A stretch of DNA of 64,000 nucleotides from Flavobacterium marginilacus (GCF_026870155.1 NZ_CP113975.1:3472001-3536000), one strand, 5' to 3'. Counted from the first letter of the stretch, positions 24,075 through 33,843 are shown. Numbers and translations are program-made. The notes: generated by a model not told the origin, from the letters alone.

Positions 24075-26111
24075 CTAGTTTTCTAACGGCAGAAAACCAT
24101 ATTTTTTAGAATACTGCAGCATTTGTTCTGCAAATGTTTTTGGCTGTTCTATTCCTATCGAGATGATTTGTCCTTTAGCATTTAATTTTGGAACCAAAAC
24201 AGGATTCACAAAACCGCTGTAAGGAGCATCCGGGAACTGTTTATTGCGTTCTAAAATTTCGGCATGCAGTTTTTGATCCACTTTTACTCCGTATGTTTCT
24301 ACCAATGCTTTTCCAGCTTCAAAATCACCTTCAGATTTAATTCGCTGTACTTCTTTCAACAACTGCCCAAATAAATCGTGTAATTTTTCGTAATCGGTAA
24401 TATTGAAATAGGTTTTACCATCTCGGGTAATTTTTTCGATAACATTATCATTTTTGCCTTTTTCAAAAACCCAGGCACTTACCCACTGACGGTTCCTCAT
24501 GTGAGCTTCCTCAATATTAGCACCTAATTCCAAACGAACTAACTGTGTCATTAATCCATTACGGATATAGCTGTCATAACACTGCATACCTAATTCTTTC
24601 CAATTGTCTGTCAATCCAATTTCCTGAATTTTTGGACTGTATAAATAATATAATCCCACTAAATCAGCCCTTCCTTCTTCTAGTGTCGAAGAATAATTTT
24701 TTAAGGTTTCTTTTGGAGTTCCAACACCCGGATTGATTTGTCCTGATGCATGACCTACTACTTCATGCAGAGAAGTATGCAGTTTACTTCCCAATTCACC
24801 ATATTTTTCAGCCAGTCTAATTTCTTCAGCATCATTAGCAAACTCTTGCAATCTTCCCTTTCCTCCTGCTTTAGAATAAGCGTCAATAATATTTCCAAGT
24901 GAAACCGATTTAGAACCATGTTCTGCACGAATCCAATCTGCATTTGGTAAATTCACCCCAATTGGAGTGCTTGGTGATGAATCTCCTGATTCTCCAGCAA
25001 CAATAACCGTTTTATACGAAACACCTACTACCTTTTTCTTTTTATGTTCTGGTGCCAATGGAGAATTATCCTCAAACCACTGGGCATTGCTTGACACTAC
25101 TTCCATTTTTTTGGACATGTCAAAATCCTTAATCTGAACTATGCCCTCATAAGAACCTCTGTACCCTAAAGGATCATTATACACTTCTATAAAACTGTTG
25201 ATGTAATCAATATTACCTTCTGTAGCACTTAACCAAGCAATATTGTAATCATCCCAAGTTTTGAGATCTCCAGTTTTATAATATTTAATCAAAAGACCAA
25301 TGGCATCGCCCTGTTTTTTATTCTCGGCTGCTTTTTGTGCTTTTTCAAGCCAATAAATAATTTTATCAATCGCTGCTCCATACATACCGCCGCTTTTCCA
25401 GACTTTTTCTTCCAATTGACCATTATAATTGCGGACCAATTTAGAATTCAAACCAAAAGAATACGGCTTTTTAGGATCTGGACTCTTTTTATTAGCATAA
25501 AATGCTTCAACTTCTTTCTGAGTAATTCCTTTATCATAGAAATTAATTGCAGAACCTTCAAGCAATCCTTTTGAAGCATCAAGATTTACTTTTTTGGAAT
25601 CAGCATCATTGAATAAAATGGCAGTGATTTCAGGAGATAATTCCGTTTTTGTAGCTGCTAACAAAGTATTAAAATAATTTATAGAAAAATCCGGTTTAAT
25701 TTTATCATTGGAATAATGATGATGAATCCCGTTAGAGAACCAGACTCTTTTCAGATAAATTTCAAAATTCTTCCAATCAGCAGTACTTTTGTCTCCTTTG
25801 TAATTTTGGTAAATATTTTCTAATGCTTTTCGTATTTTCAAATTGTATTTATAATGCTGATCCCACATTATATCCCGTCCTGAATTTCCTGCCTGCGTTA
25901 GATAATAAACTAACTCCTGTTCTTTCAAGCTAAGGTTTTCCCAACCAGGAATTTGATATCTCAAAACTTTTATATCAGAGAACTGTTCTACGAAAAAGTC
26001 GAAAGGCACATTTTCATCTGATTTTGCTGGTGCTTTTTTATCATTTTGCGCAGTGCCGATAACTGAAACCGTAAAAGCCATGAAAAGACCTATAGTTTTA
26101 ACTAATTTCAT
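24075..26111 (-). CDS. Dipeptidyl-peptidase III-like metallopeptidase (M49), secreted
   Basis: The protein has 678 aa with an N-terminal signal peptide (KLVKTIGLFMAFTVSVIGTAQ), so it is exported. The zinc site is HEVVGH near residue 449, a HEXXGH variant that fits M49 better than a plain HEXXH, and the third ligand region is TLEEGRADLVGLYYL about 30 residues later, matching the family's EExRAE/D segment. DPP III enzymes remove dipeptides from peptide N-termini. Bacteroidota homologues are often mislabelled 'dihydrofolate reductase', which nothing here supports. It is a single gene flanked by spacers. Confidence 0.88.
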   Translation of the reverse strand: MKLVKTIGLFMAFTVSVIGTAQNDKKAPAKSDENVPFDFFVEQFSDIKVLRYQIPGWENLSLKEQELVYYLTQAGNSGRDIMWDQHYKYNLKIRKALENIYQNYKGDKSTADWKNFEIYLKRVWFSNGIHHHYSNDKIKPDFSINYFNTLLAATKTELSPEITAILFNDADSKKVNLDASKGLLEGSAINFYDKGITQKEVEAFYANKKSPDPKKPYSFGLNSKLVRNYNGQLEEKVWKSGGMYGAAIDKIIYWLEKAQKAAENKKQGDAIGLLIKYYKTGDLKTWDDYNIAWLSATEGNIDYINSFIEVYNDPLGYRGSYEGIVQIKDFDMSKKMEVVSSNAQWFEDNSPLAPEHKKKKVVGVSYKTVIVAGESGDSSPSTPIGVNLPNADWIRAEHGSKSVSLGNIIDAYSKAGGKGRLQEFANDAEEIRLAEKYGELGSKLHTSLHEVVGHASGQINPGVGTPKETLKNYSSTLEEGRADLVGLYYLYSPKIQEIGLTDNWKELGMQCYDSYIRNGLMTQLVRLELGANIEEAHMRNRQWVSAWVFEKGKNDNVIEKITRDGKTYFNITDYEKLHDLFGQLLKEVQRIKSEGDFEAGKALVETYGVKVDQKLHAEILERNKQFPDAPYSGFVNPVLVPKLNAKGQIISIGIEQPKTFAEQMLQYSKKYGFLPLEN

Positions 26112-26411
26112 TTTTATTTTTTTTAGATGTTAAACAAATAAATACATAACAAATATACATATTCTTTAAACAAACAATAAAAACAAAGCACTTAATAATT
26201 ATTAATTTACACATTTCTCAACTTCTAACGATCCGAATATTTCTCCACGCATACTATCACAAAACTATTTGACGTTTTAAATAATTATAATGGTATTTTC
26301 TACACAATAAACGATAATGACCTCTTAATCACGTTAACATTTTATGAATTGATGTTGTAGTATAATTAATTTAATTTCTAACTTTACAGCAGCAAAAACA
26401 CTAAACCTATT
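26112..26411. other. Intergenic region between divergent genes
   Basis: This 300-bp AT-rich stretch separates the M49 gene and the SRPBCC gene, which diverge. A TAACTTTAC box near 26380 is a plausible -7 element for the SRPBCC gene. I see no RNA gene or repeat. Confidence 0.4.
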
Positions 26412-27524
26412 ATGAGAATTATCAAATATCTTTTTCTTTTATTTCTATTAAGCCTTGTTGCGCTTACAATATATATTGCAACGCAAAAAGGAAATTTTAC
26501 AGTAGAAAGCAGTAAAGTAATCAATTCTCCAAAGGCCAGCGTTTTTAACTATGTTAATGATTATAAAAACTGGCCTAAATTTAGTTCTTGGATTTCCGAA
26601 GATCCATCAATCAAACCGTCTTTTTCTCCAACCACAATTGGCAGAGGAAGTACATTTACTTGGGAAAGATCTAATAATACAGGTAACATCGAAACTTTAT
26701 ACACCAAAGGCAATGACAGCATTGTTCAGAAAATGGAGTTTGACGAAACTTCTTCAGATGTATATTGGAGTTTCAAAGACACTGTAGGCGGCACAAAAGT
26801 AACTTGGAAATCAGTAGGAAAAATGGATTTTATGCTGAAAGTGAGTTCCTTTTTTAACCTTGGCACAAAAAACACTTTATCCAAAGTCTATAATAAAAGT
26901 TTAGCAAATCTTGACAAAACCCTTGATTTTGAAAATTCTGCATTTAGCATAAAAATAAACGGAATTGTAAAAAAACTAGAAACATACTACTTAAGACAGT
27001 CATTCACCAGTAAAATTTCTGATATCACTAAAAACGCCAATGCTGTTTTTCCAAAAATCATTGCTTTCTGCACACAAAATAACATTGACCAAAACGGAAA
27101 ACCTTTTATCATTTACAAAACTTACGATACTATCAAAGATTTGGCTAAAGTTTCATTTTGTATTCCGATTAAAGAACAAATTTTCACTAGTGACGGAAGT
27201 GATATACTTTCTGGGAAATTAGTTGCTTTTGAAGCATTAAAAACTAGTCTAACGGGAAATTACACTTATAAAAACAAAGCATTAGCCGAGACGACAGCAT
27301 ATACTACAGCAAAACAAATCCAAATTGGCAGTACTTTTTCACATTTAGAAATTTTCACTAAAGGCAAAAATGAAAACTTAAGCCCATCAAAATGGCTGAC
27401 AGAAATTTATTTTCCAATAACGCCAAAAAATACAGCACCGCCTGTAGTATACAAAAAAGCAGTGAACGACAGTCTGGTTCCTCAGCATAAAACAAAAAAA
27501 CAGGACAGCGAATTTGATTTTTAA
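26412..27524 (+). CDS. SRPBCC-domain protein with GyrI-like C-terminal domain
   Basis: The protein has 370 aa. It has one N-terminal membrane helix (IIKYLFLLFLLSLVALTIYIA, 3-23). Next is a START/polyketide-cyclase-like domain (about 28-165: VESSKVINSPKASVFNYVNDYKNWPKFSSW, then TKVTWKSVGKMDF). The C-terminal part (about 185-340) resembles the GyrI/AraC-effector ligand-binding fold (NGKPFIIYKTYD, FSHLEIFTKGKNENLSPSKWLTEIYFPI). This pairing is common in Bacteroidota; the ligand is unknown. It precedes the sigma-factor operon by 64 bp on the same strand and may be cotranscribed. Confidence 0.85.
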   Translation: MRIIKYLFLLFLLSLVALTIYIATQKGNFTVESSKVINSPKASVFNYVNDYKNWPKFSSWISEDPSIKPSFSPTTIGRGSTFTWERSNNTGNIETLYTKGNDSIVQKMEFDETSSDVYWSFKDTVGGTKVTWKSVGKMDFMLKVSSFFNLGTKNTLSKVYNKSLANLDKTLDFENSAFSIKINGIVKKLETYYLRQSFTSKISDITKNANAVFPKIIAFCTQNNIDQNGKPFIIYKTYDTIKDLAKVSFCIPIKEQIFTSDGSDILSGKLVAFEALKTSLTGNYTYKNKALAETTAYTTAKQIQIGSTFSHLEIFTKGKNENLSPSKWLTEIYFPITPKNTAPPVVYKKAVNDSLVPQHKTKKQDSEFDF

Positions 27525-27588
27525 AATAAATTTAAATTCAGATTAAACCTTTTCTGTTTATTCGCATCAAAGTTTAAAACAAAACAAA

Positions 27589-28131
27589 TTGCAGGACGAA
27601 AAGGAATTTATTTTTAGTCTATTGAATCCGCAGACGCAGAATCTAGCGTTTCAAAAACTCATGCAGGATTATCAAAAACCATTGTATAATCATGTCCGAA
27701 ACATTGTTTTAAATCATGATGATGCTGATGATGTTCTGCAGAACACTTTTGTAAAAGTATTTCAGAATTTAAAAAACTTTAAAGGCGAAAGCAAGCTTTT
27801 TACCTGGATGTACCGCATTGCTACCAATGAAGCTTTGACTTTTTTGAGTCAAAAAGCAAAAAAAAGCGGGATATCATCTGCTGAATTACAAAATAAAGCA
27901 ATTGACAATTTGAAAGCTGATATTTATTTTGACGGAAATGAAATCCAGATAAAATTGCAGAAAGCAATTGCCGAATTACCGGAAAAACAGCAGTTAGTTT
28001 TTAAAATGAAATATTTTGAAGATTTAAAATATGAAGAAATATCAGAAATATTAGGAACATCGGTAGGCGCATTAAAAGCATCCTATCATCATGCCGTAAA
28101 AAAAATAGAAACTTTTGTAACAACCAATTAA
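27589..28131 (+). CDS. ECF-type RNA polymerase sigma factor
   Basis: The protein has 180 aa with sigma2 (about 20-90: YQKPLYNHVRNIVLNHDDADDVLQNTFVKVFQNLKNFKGESKLFTWMYRIATNEAL) and sigma4 (about 120-175: AIAELPEKQQLVFKMKYFEDLKYEEISEILGTSVGALKASYHHAVKKI). Sigma3 is absent, so it is an ECF factor. The start appears to be TTG at 27589, since no ATG fits before region 2. Two genes follow on the same strand, a membrane protein of the anti-sigma kind and a periplasmic Spy-like protein, so this is a likely envelope-stress regulon. Confidence 0.93.
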   Translation: MQDEKEFIFSLLNPQTQNLAFQKLMQDYQKPLYNHVRNIVLNHDDADDVLQNTFVKVFQNLKNFKGESKLFTWMYRIATNEALTFLSQKAKKSGISSAELQNKAIDNLKADIYFDGNEIQIKLQKAIAELPEKQQLVFKMKYFEDLKYEEISEILGTSVGALKASYHHAVKKIETFVTTN

Positions 28132-28251
28132 ACCTTTGTTAAAAAAACAAGTCCAATACCCATTATGAAATGACAAAAATAAATATTTGATAGCCCCAAA
28201 ACACAAAAAATGTTATCACTTATCCATAAATTTCATTAAAAATATTACAAC

Positions 28252-28677
28252 ATGACACCATTTAAATTAGATAACTCAGCAAAAATAGAATCAGGTTTTA
28301 AAACCCCTGATAACTACTTTGAAAATTTCCAAGCAGTGTTAATTGAGAAATTAGCTAATGAACCAATTGCTCAGGAAACAAAAGTTATATCTATTTTTAG
28401 GAGAAGAAAAACAGTTCTTTTTGCGGTTGCAGCAGTTTTTGCAATTGCCTTAATGATTCCAATAGCATACCAATCGTACTCAAAAAGCAAAGATCTTGAC
28501 GCTGCAACTATTGAAAACTATTTAACTGAAGAAGGACATATAAATCAGGACGAAATAATAAGCGAAATTGAACCTGAAAGCAATATTATCCTTGATACAA
28601 AAGAAATCGAAACTCAAACATTAGAAGATATGCTGGCATCAAACCCTAACATTGAAAATCTTGTAATTGAAAATTAA
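28252..28677 (+). CDS. Single-pass membrane protein, putative anti-sigma factor
   Basis: The protein has 141 aa. The cytoplasmic N-terminus (1-50) begins with a FKTPDNYFENFQAVLIEKL segment common in short proteins after flavobacterial ECF genes. A basic stretch IFRRRKTVLF leads into one transmembrane helix (about 52-72, AVAAVFAIALMIPIAYQ) and an acidic periplasmic tail. It follows the sigma gene by 120 bp. There is no zinc-binding HxxxCxxC motif, so anti-sigma function is inferred only from position and topology. Confidence 0.7.
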   Translation: MTPFKLDNSAKIESGFKTPDNYFENFQAVLIEKLANEPIAQETKVISIFRRRKTVLFAVAAVFAIALMIPIAYQSYSKSKDLDAATIENYLTEEGHINQDEIISEIEPESNIILDTKEIETQTLEDMLASNPNIENLVIEN

Positions 28678-28720
28678 ACTTAATACTCTTCAAAATAAAT
28701 ACACTCAAAACACAGAAACC

Positions 28721-29179
28721 ATGGACTTAAAAAAAATACTCCCTATACTTTTTCTGTTTTTATCTTTTAATTTTTATGCTCAAAATGAAAATTTTAAAGA
28801 TAAAAAAGAGCAGATCAGAGCAATGAAAGTCGCATTTTTTACTACCGAACTTGATCTTACATCAAGCGAAGCTGAAAAATTCTGGCCAATTTACAACACT
28901 TTTGATGACAGACAATTTGAATTAAGACATCAAAAAATGAAAAATTATTTCAAAAGAATGCAGGGCGACAATCTTGATAAATTATCAGAGAAAGAAGCCA
29001 GTGCCATTTTAGATCAGATTCAGGACAATGAAGAAGATTTATACAACTTACGAAAAAAATTCATGACAAATTTAAAAGACGTACTACCTTCGATTAAAAT
29101 ATTAAAATTGAAAAAAGCAGAAGAAGATTTCAACAGAAAACTGTTGCAGCAATATAAAGACAAAGGTTCCAATAAATAA
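28721..29179 (+). CDS. Periplasmic Spy/CpxP-like protein
   Basis: The protein has 152 aa from the ATG at 28721 (MDLKKILPILFLFLSFNFYAQ, a signal peptide). The in-frame ATG 18 codons upstream would hide it. The mature protein is helical and charged: KEQIRAMKVAFFTTELDLTSSEAEKFWPIYNTFDDRQFELRHQ, the LT..EA..FWP.Y pattern of the Bacteroidota Spy/CpxP-like group. Such proteins sense or chaperone periplasmic stress. It lies 43 bp after the putative anti-sigma gene, and a terminator at 29197-29237 ends the unit. Confidence 0.8.
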   Translation: MDLKKILPILFLFLSFNFYAQNENFKDKKEQIRAMKVAFFTTELDLTSSEAEKFWPIYNTFDDRQFELRHQKMKNYFKRMQGDNLDKLSEKEASAILDQIQDNEEDLYNLRKKFMTNLKDVLPSIKILKLKKAEEDFNRKLLQQYKDKGSNK

Positions 29180-29196
29180 ATTAGTTGTTAATTCAG

Positions 29197-29237
29197 AAAT
29201 TCCCGTTTTATAATAGATTTATAAAACGGGAATTTTT
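29197..29237 (+). terminator. Bidirectional terminator after the sigma operon
   Basis: The stem aaattcccgttttat / ataaaacgggaattt has A on the left and T on the right, lying between convergent genes. The gene on the minus strand stops inside its right flank. Confidence 0.88.
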
Positions 29238-30300
29238 ATTTAAAACGAATACGGATCATTTTATTCTGGCCGGCAGCGATTGCCGTACTTTCATTAATAA
29301 ACCTGATTGTATACAAACTTGGATCTTTACTAAATTGAATCCAGCTGGCTCCGCCGTCTGATGAATAATAAAGTCCGGATGCTCCGACAGTTACTATTCC
29401 CTTTCCACTGCTTTTAGGAACATACTGTACGCAGTAAGCATATCCAAAACCCTCATTATCAGAGATTAGCTTCCAGGTTTTTCCGCAGTCATCTGTTATC
29501 GCTTTATTATTAAAATTCTGATTCAGGATTTCATAGTTACCACCTGAAACAAAACCATTTTTCTCATCATAAAAATCTGCCGTGAAAATTCCGGTCATTT
29601 GTTTACCTTCAGCAATAGGAGTCTGATAACTGCTCCAAGAATCTCCTTTATCAGAGGAATAAAAAACTCTGGATTTCTTTCCTCCCGAGACAACCCAGGT
29701 GTTTTTTCCTTTAATAATAACATTTGTATTGCTGGCTGCAAAATGTGCCTCTCCGTCAAAAACTTCAGGAAGTTTACTTTCTGGTATTTTATTCCAAGTA
29801 AAACCACCGTCAATTGTTTTCAATAAGCAAAGATGATTAGTCAAAGGATCTCCTATCGCAATTCCTTCTTTATTATTCCAAAACTGCATACTGTCGTAAA
29901 AAACTTTTTCATTTCTTTCTTGGTAAACTAATTTGATACTTTTTGCATCTTTCTTAATTTGGTACAATAAAGCAGGGTTTGCCACACTAAGTATGTATAT
30001 AAAATTGTCTGTTTTGGCAATACTCCGAAACTCCATTTTTAGAGTATCCTCGACAATCTTATTTTCAATTTTTTTATTCAATTTTAAATCATAATATCCA
30101 TAGCGGTTTTTATCAGCGGCATACCAAACTTTACCGCCATCCATCACAATTGCCCTTATACTTATTTTATCCTGGAAAAGAGTATCAATTTTGACTGTAC
30201 TAAAACCTTTTTGATTGATTTTATTTTTATTTAAATCTTGAGCCTGAGCAAAATGCAATCCGCTAAAAAACAATAAACTAAAAAATACTTTATTCATCAT
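29236..30300 (-). CDS. Secreted YCF48/BNR-repeat protein
   Basis: The protein has 354 aa with a signal peptide (NKVFFSLLFFSGLHFAQAQ). The rest is a beta-propeller of sialidase/YCF48-like repeats, seen as recurring Asp-box-like motifs: KTIDGGFTWNKI, YSSDKGDSWSSY, TDDCGKTWKLI, YSSDGGASWIQF. Homologues are labelled oxidoreductase or photosystem II stability/assembly factor-like, but no cofactor site is visible. Surface or periplasmic ligand binding is the reasonable inference. It is a single gene between two plus-strand units. Confidence 0.85.
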   Translation of the reverse strand: MMNKVFFSLLFFSGLHFAQAQDLNKNKINQKGFSTVKIDTLFQDKISIRAIVMDGGKVWYAADKNRYGYYDLKLNKKIENKIVEDTLKMEFRSIAKTDNFIYILSVANPALLYQIKKDAKSIKLVYQERNEKVFYDSMQFWNNKEGIAIGDPLTNHLCLLKTIDGGFTWNKIPESKLPEVFDGEAHFAASNTNVIIKGKNTWVVSGGKKSRVFYSSDKGDSWSSYQTPIAEGKQMTGIFTADFYDEKNGFVSGGNYEILNQNFNNKAITDDCGKTWKLISDNEGFGYAYCVQYVPKSSGKGIVTVGASGLYYSSDGGASWIQFSKDPSLYTIRFINESTAIAAGQNKMIRIRFK

Positions 30301-30416
30301 AACTCAATATTTTTAATCATACTTATAATTTTATTTTAAGATCCGCCACTAGTAATCACTATTTCTGGCACAGTTGTTGTTAAGATAATAATACGAACAA
30401 TTTAAATTAAAAAGCC

Positions 30417-31691
30417 ATGAAAACCAAAATACAATTAGCCACAATTATCGCTGCTTTTTTTGCCTTTCAAATGAGCGCACAAAATAGAACTACAATAAAT
30501 GCGATGAATTCAGATATTAGTGATAATCTTGATTTAACAGCTGTATCTTCTATTTTTGGTGAATCTCAAAACTTAAGTGATTTTGAAAGACGCTTAAATG
30601 ATCCTAAACTTCAAATTTCAAATTTAGACTTAAATAATGACAATCAGGTAGACTATTTAAGAGTAATCGAATCTGTAGAAAACAATACTCACATAATTAT
30701 CATCCAATCAATACTTGGCCGTGATTTATACCAAGATATAGCAACAATAGAAGTTGAAAAAGACAGAAGCAATAAAATTTCTATTCAAATTGTTGGAAAC
30801 GCATACATTTATGGTCAAAACTATATTTACGAGCCTCAATATTGCTTAACTCCGCAGATTTATGCATCATTTTGGGCTAGTTATTACCGTCCTTACTATT
30901 CAGCTTGGACATGGAATTTTTATCCAAGTTTCTATATTGCATGGAACCCATATTCAGTTTACAGATACAGACAAAATGTTTATGGATGTGTAAATTATCA
31001 CAACACTTATAATTATGTAAATTACAGAAGATGCTATCGTGCACCAGCAATTTACACTTCATACAGCTGTAACAGTTACGAAAGAAGATATCCTAACTAT
31101 GCCTTTTCAAGAAGAAACAGCAGTTATTCCAATCATTATGATTTAAATCAAAGAAGATACAGCAATAGTACCAGAAATGAAACTGCTTATTCAAGAAGCA
31201 GTACTAATTACAATAATTATCAAAGAGATTATTCTCAAAACAGAACAAGTTATTCGAGAGCAGCAAATAGACCAATTATTGAATATCAAAGAGATTATTC
31301 TCAAAACAGAACAGACTCTCCAAGAACAGTAACAACTCAAAGATCTGAACCTCAAAGAGATTACAGTCAAAACAGAGGAAACACTTCTAGAGAAAATTAT
31401 TCTCAAAGAGATTATAATCAAAATATGGCTGGTACATCAAGAGAAAACAATGTTCAAAGTGACTATTCTCAAAACAATAACAATGTTCAAAGAGAAAATA
31501 GAATTCAAAACATGAATAACTCGTCAAGAGAAAACAATTCTCAGAGAGCAGAGCCGCAAAGAGACTATTCTCAAAACAGAAACAGTGCTCCTAGAGAAAA
31601 TAATATGCAGAGAGAAAACAACAGCTCTCAAAGATCTGAATCACAAAGAAATAACGATTACACCTCAAGAGGCAGCAATAGAAGAATTTAA
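30417..31691 (+). CDS. Secreted protein with QRDYSQNR-type low-complexity tail
   Basis: The protein has 424 aa with signal peptide KIQLATIIAAFFAFQMSAQ. Residues about 25-130 form a compact folded part (LSDFERRLNDPKLQISNLDLNNDNQVDYLRVIESVENNTHIIIIQ). The middle (about 130-220) is rich in Tyr and Trp. The last 200 residues repeat QRDYSQNR, SRENN and QRSE(P/S)QR units with Arg, Gln, Asn and Ser dominating. No enzyme motif is present. The folded part resembles secreted Bacteroidota proteins of unknown role; the tail is probably disordered and could bind polyanions. Confidence 0.8.
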   Translation: MKTKIQLATIIAAFFAFQMSAQNRTTINAMNSDISDNLDLTAVSSIFGESQNLSDFERRLNDPKLQISNLDLNNDNQVDYLRVIESVENNTHIIIIQSILGRDLYQDIATIEVEKDRSNKISIQIVGNAYIYGQNYIYEPQYCLTPQIYASFWASYYRPYYSAWTWNFYPSFYIAWNPYSVYRYRQNVYGCVNYHNTYNYVNYRRCYRAPAIYTSYSCNSYERRYPNYAFSRRNSSYSNHYDLNQRRYSNSTRNETAYSRSSTNYNNYQRDYSQNRTSYSRAANRPIIEYQRDYSQNRTDSPRTVTTQRSEPQRDYSQNRGNTSRENYSQRDYNQNMAGTSRENNVQSDYSQNNNNVQRENRIQNMNNSSRENNSQRAEPQRDYSQNRNSAPRENNMQRENNSSQRSESQRNNDYTSRGSNRRI

Positions 31692-31710
31692 AAACAAATA
31701 TAGAAACAGC

Positions 31711-31745
31711 AAAGAGGCTTAATATTAACATATTAGGCCTCTTTT
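31711..31745 (+). terminator. Terminator after the repeat-rich secreted protein
   Basis: The arms aaagaggc(t) and (a)ggcctcttt enclose a ttaatattaacatatta loop, followed by T-rich sequence. Confidence 0.75.
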
Positions 31746-31818
31746 ATTATTTTAACACATAAGTCCTTTTTTTTTATTGAAAAGTAGTAAATTTGAGCCG
31801 TTTTTATAAAATCATTAG

Positions 31819-33789
31819 ATGAGCGCAACGCACAAAGACCTCCATAGCAAATTGACTTTGGGAGGTTTATTAATTTCTTTGGGAATTATTTATGGAGACA
31901 TTGGTACTTCTCCATTATACGTAATGAAAGCCATACTTGGCGAATATGTCATTAATGCTGATATTGTTTTAGGAGGTGTATCCTGTGTGTTTTGGACACT
32001 AACACTGCAGACAACAATTAAATACGTACTCATAACATTAAGTGCTGATAACCATGGAGAAGGCGGAATTTTTGCTTTATATGCCTTGGTTAAAAAAACA
32101 AAAATTAAATGGCTGATAGTCCCCGCAATTATTGGAGGAAGTGCCTTACTCGCTGACGGAATCATTACTCCCCCTATCTCCGTATCGTCAGCAGTAGAAG
32201 GAATGAGAAGTTATTTTCCGCACATAAACACCGTGCCTATTGTTATTGGCATTTTGGTGATTCTATTTACTATTCAGCAATTTGGAACTAAACTAGTTGG
32301 TAAATTTTTTGCACCAATGATGCTTATCTGGTTTTTAATGCTCGCCATTGTAGGTGTTAATCAAATCTCCTTACATCCGGAAGTTTTCAAAGCCATTAAT
32401 CCATATTATGCTTACCATTTATTAAGCATACATCCAGAAGGTTTTTTTGCATTAGGTTTTGTATTTCTATGTACAACTGGGGCTGAAGCTTTATATTCAG
32501 ACATGGGGCATTGCGGAAGAAAAAACATTAGAATAAGCTGGATTTTTGTGAAATCAGCTCTGGTTTTAAATTATTTCGGACAGGCAGCCTATTTAATACA
32601 CCACGAGGGAGTAACATTACAATCTTTAGGAGGTGATTTTGCTAATCCATTCTACTTGATAATGCCATTATGGTTCAAGCCCTTTGGAATTGTTATTGCA
32701 ACAATGGCTGCAGTAATTGCATCTCAAGCCCTTATCTCTGGCTCTTTCACTTTAATCAATGAGGCAATGCGATTAAGTTTTTGGCCAAAAGTCAGAATCA
32801 AATATCCTACAGAACTTAAAGGACAGCTATACATCCCTTCAATAAACTGGTTATTGCTTATTGGCTGTATCGGAATTGTACTTCATTTTGAAGAATCCAG
32901 CAATATGGAACATGCTTATGGCCTGGCTATTATCTTATGCATGATAATGACCACTATATTATTGAACTTTTACTTAATAATGAAACGTGTAAAATGGTAC
33001 TTTTTTGTACCGTTGATTACCATTTACCTATCTATCGAATTGAGTTTCCTAGCAGCAAATGTTACTAAATTCAGTGAAGGCGGTTACGTAACTCTTTTGA
33101 TTGCCATGATTCTTATTGGTGTAATGACAATTTGGTACAGAGCTAAACAAATTAATAAAAACTACACCAAATTTGTAAAAATCGATGACTACAAAAAAGT
33201 CCTCAGCGAATTGAGTTCTGACTTATCAATTCCAAAATATGCTACACATTTGGTTTACATGACTAATGCTAACCGCAGTGATGAAATAGAGGAAAAAGTA
33301 ATGTTTTCTATCCTGCAGAAAAGACCCAAAAGAGCCGATATATATTGGTTTGTTCACGTAAATATCGTATCAGAACCTTATAAAACCGAATACAAAGTAA
33401 GAGAAATTCTTAAAGACGATTTATACAGAGTTGATTTCAATCTAGGATTTAGAGAACCTACCAAAATCAACCTGATGTTCAGAGAAGTAATCAAAGACAT
33501 GGTAAAAAATGGTGAAGTAGACATTACCAGCAGATATGAATCTCTAAACAAAAACAACATTATTGGCGATTTTAAATTTGTACTATCCGAGAAATTTTTA
33601 TCACCAGACAGTGATTTATTATGGCATGAAAAATTAATCATGAACTCTTATTTCTTAATTAAAAAACTAAGCTTGTCAGAAGAAAGCGCTTTTGGTTTAG
33701 ACAGCAGTTCTGTAAAAATAGAAAAATTCCCAATGGTCCTTCATCCGCCGGAAAATATTGGACTAACCAGAATCTTCGTTAAAAACTAA
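31819..33789 (+). CDS. kup: Kup-type potassium uptake transporter
   Basis: This inner-membrane K+/H+ symporter has 656 aa, the usual length. The N-terminus LGGLLISLGIIYGDIGTSPLYVMKAI is diagnostic. Other motifs are DNHGEGGIFALYAL, GGSALLADGIITPPISVSSAVEG and LCTTGAEALYSDMGHCG. About twelve membrane helices are followed by a cytoplasmic tail of about 200 residues. A promoter-like TAAATTTG lies just before the ATG and a terminator follows. Confidence 0.95.
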   Translation: MSATHKDLHSKLTLGGLLISLGIIYGDIGTSPLYVMKAILGEYVINADIVLGGVSCVFWTLTLQTTIKYVLITLSADNHGEGGIFALYALVKKTKIKWLIVPAIIGGSALLADGIITPPISVSSAVEGMRSYFPHINTVPIVIGILVILFTIQQFGTKLVGKFFAPMMLIWFLMLAIVGVNQISLHPEVFKAINPYYAYHLLSIHPEGFFALGFVFLCTTGAEALYSDMGHCGRKNIRISWIFVKSALVLNYFGQAAYLIHHEGVTLQSLGGDFANPFYLIMPLWFKPFGIVIATMAAVIASQALISGSFTLINEAMRLSFWPKVRIKYPTELKGQLYIPSINWLLLIGCIGIVLHFEESSNMEHAYGLAIILCMIMTTILLNFYLIMKRVKWYFFVPLITIYLSIELSFLAANVTKFSEGGYVTLLIAMILIGVMTIWYRAKQINKNYTKFVKIDDYKKVLSELSSDLSIPKYATHLVYMTNANRSDEIEEKVMFSILQKRPKRADIYWFVHVNIVSEPYKTEYKVREILKDDLYRVDFNLGFREPTKINLMFREVIKDMVKNGEVDITSRYESLNKNNIIGDFKFVLSEKFLSPDSDLLWHEKLIMNSYFLIKKLSLSEESAFGLDSSSVKIEKFPMVLHPPENIGLTRIFVKN

Positions 33790-33796
33790 AAACTTC

Positions 33797-33830
33797 AAAA
33801 CACTGTTCTCTAAACAGTGTTTTTTTTGTT
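33797..33830 (+). terminator. Terminator of kup
   Basis: The stem aaaacactgtt / aacagtgtttt around ctcta ends in eight T. Confidence 0.88.
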
Positions 33831-33843
33831 TAAAATTTAAAAT

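Noticed and set aside
24075..26111. Dihydrofolate reductase label often given to homologues
   Set aside because: No DHFR motif is present; the HEVVGH and EEGRAD zinc-site motifs identify an M49 peptidase.
31200..31680. Possible CRISPR-like DNA repeats
   Set aside because: The repeats are in frame, vary in DNA spelling and encode the QRDYSQNR tail of a secreted protein; there are no uniform spacers and no cas genes.
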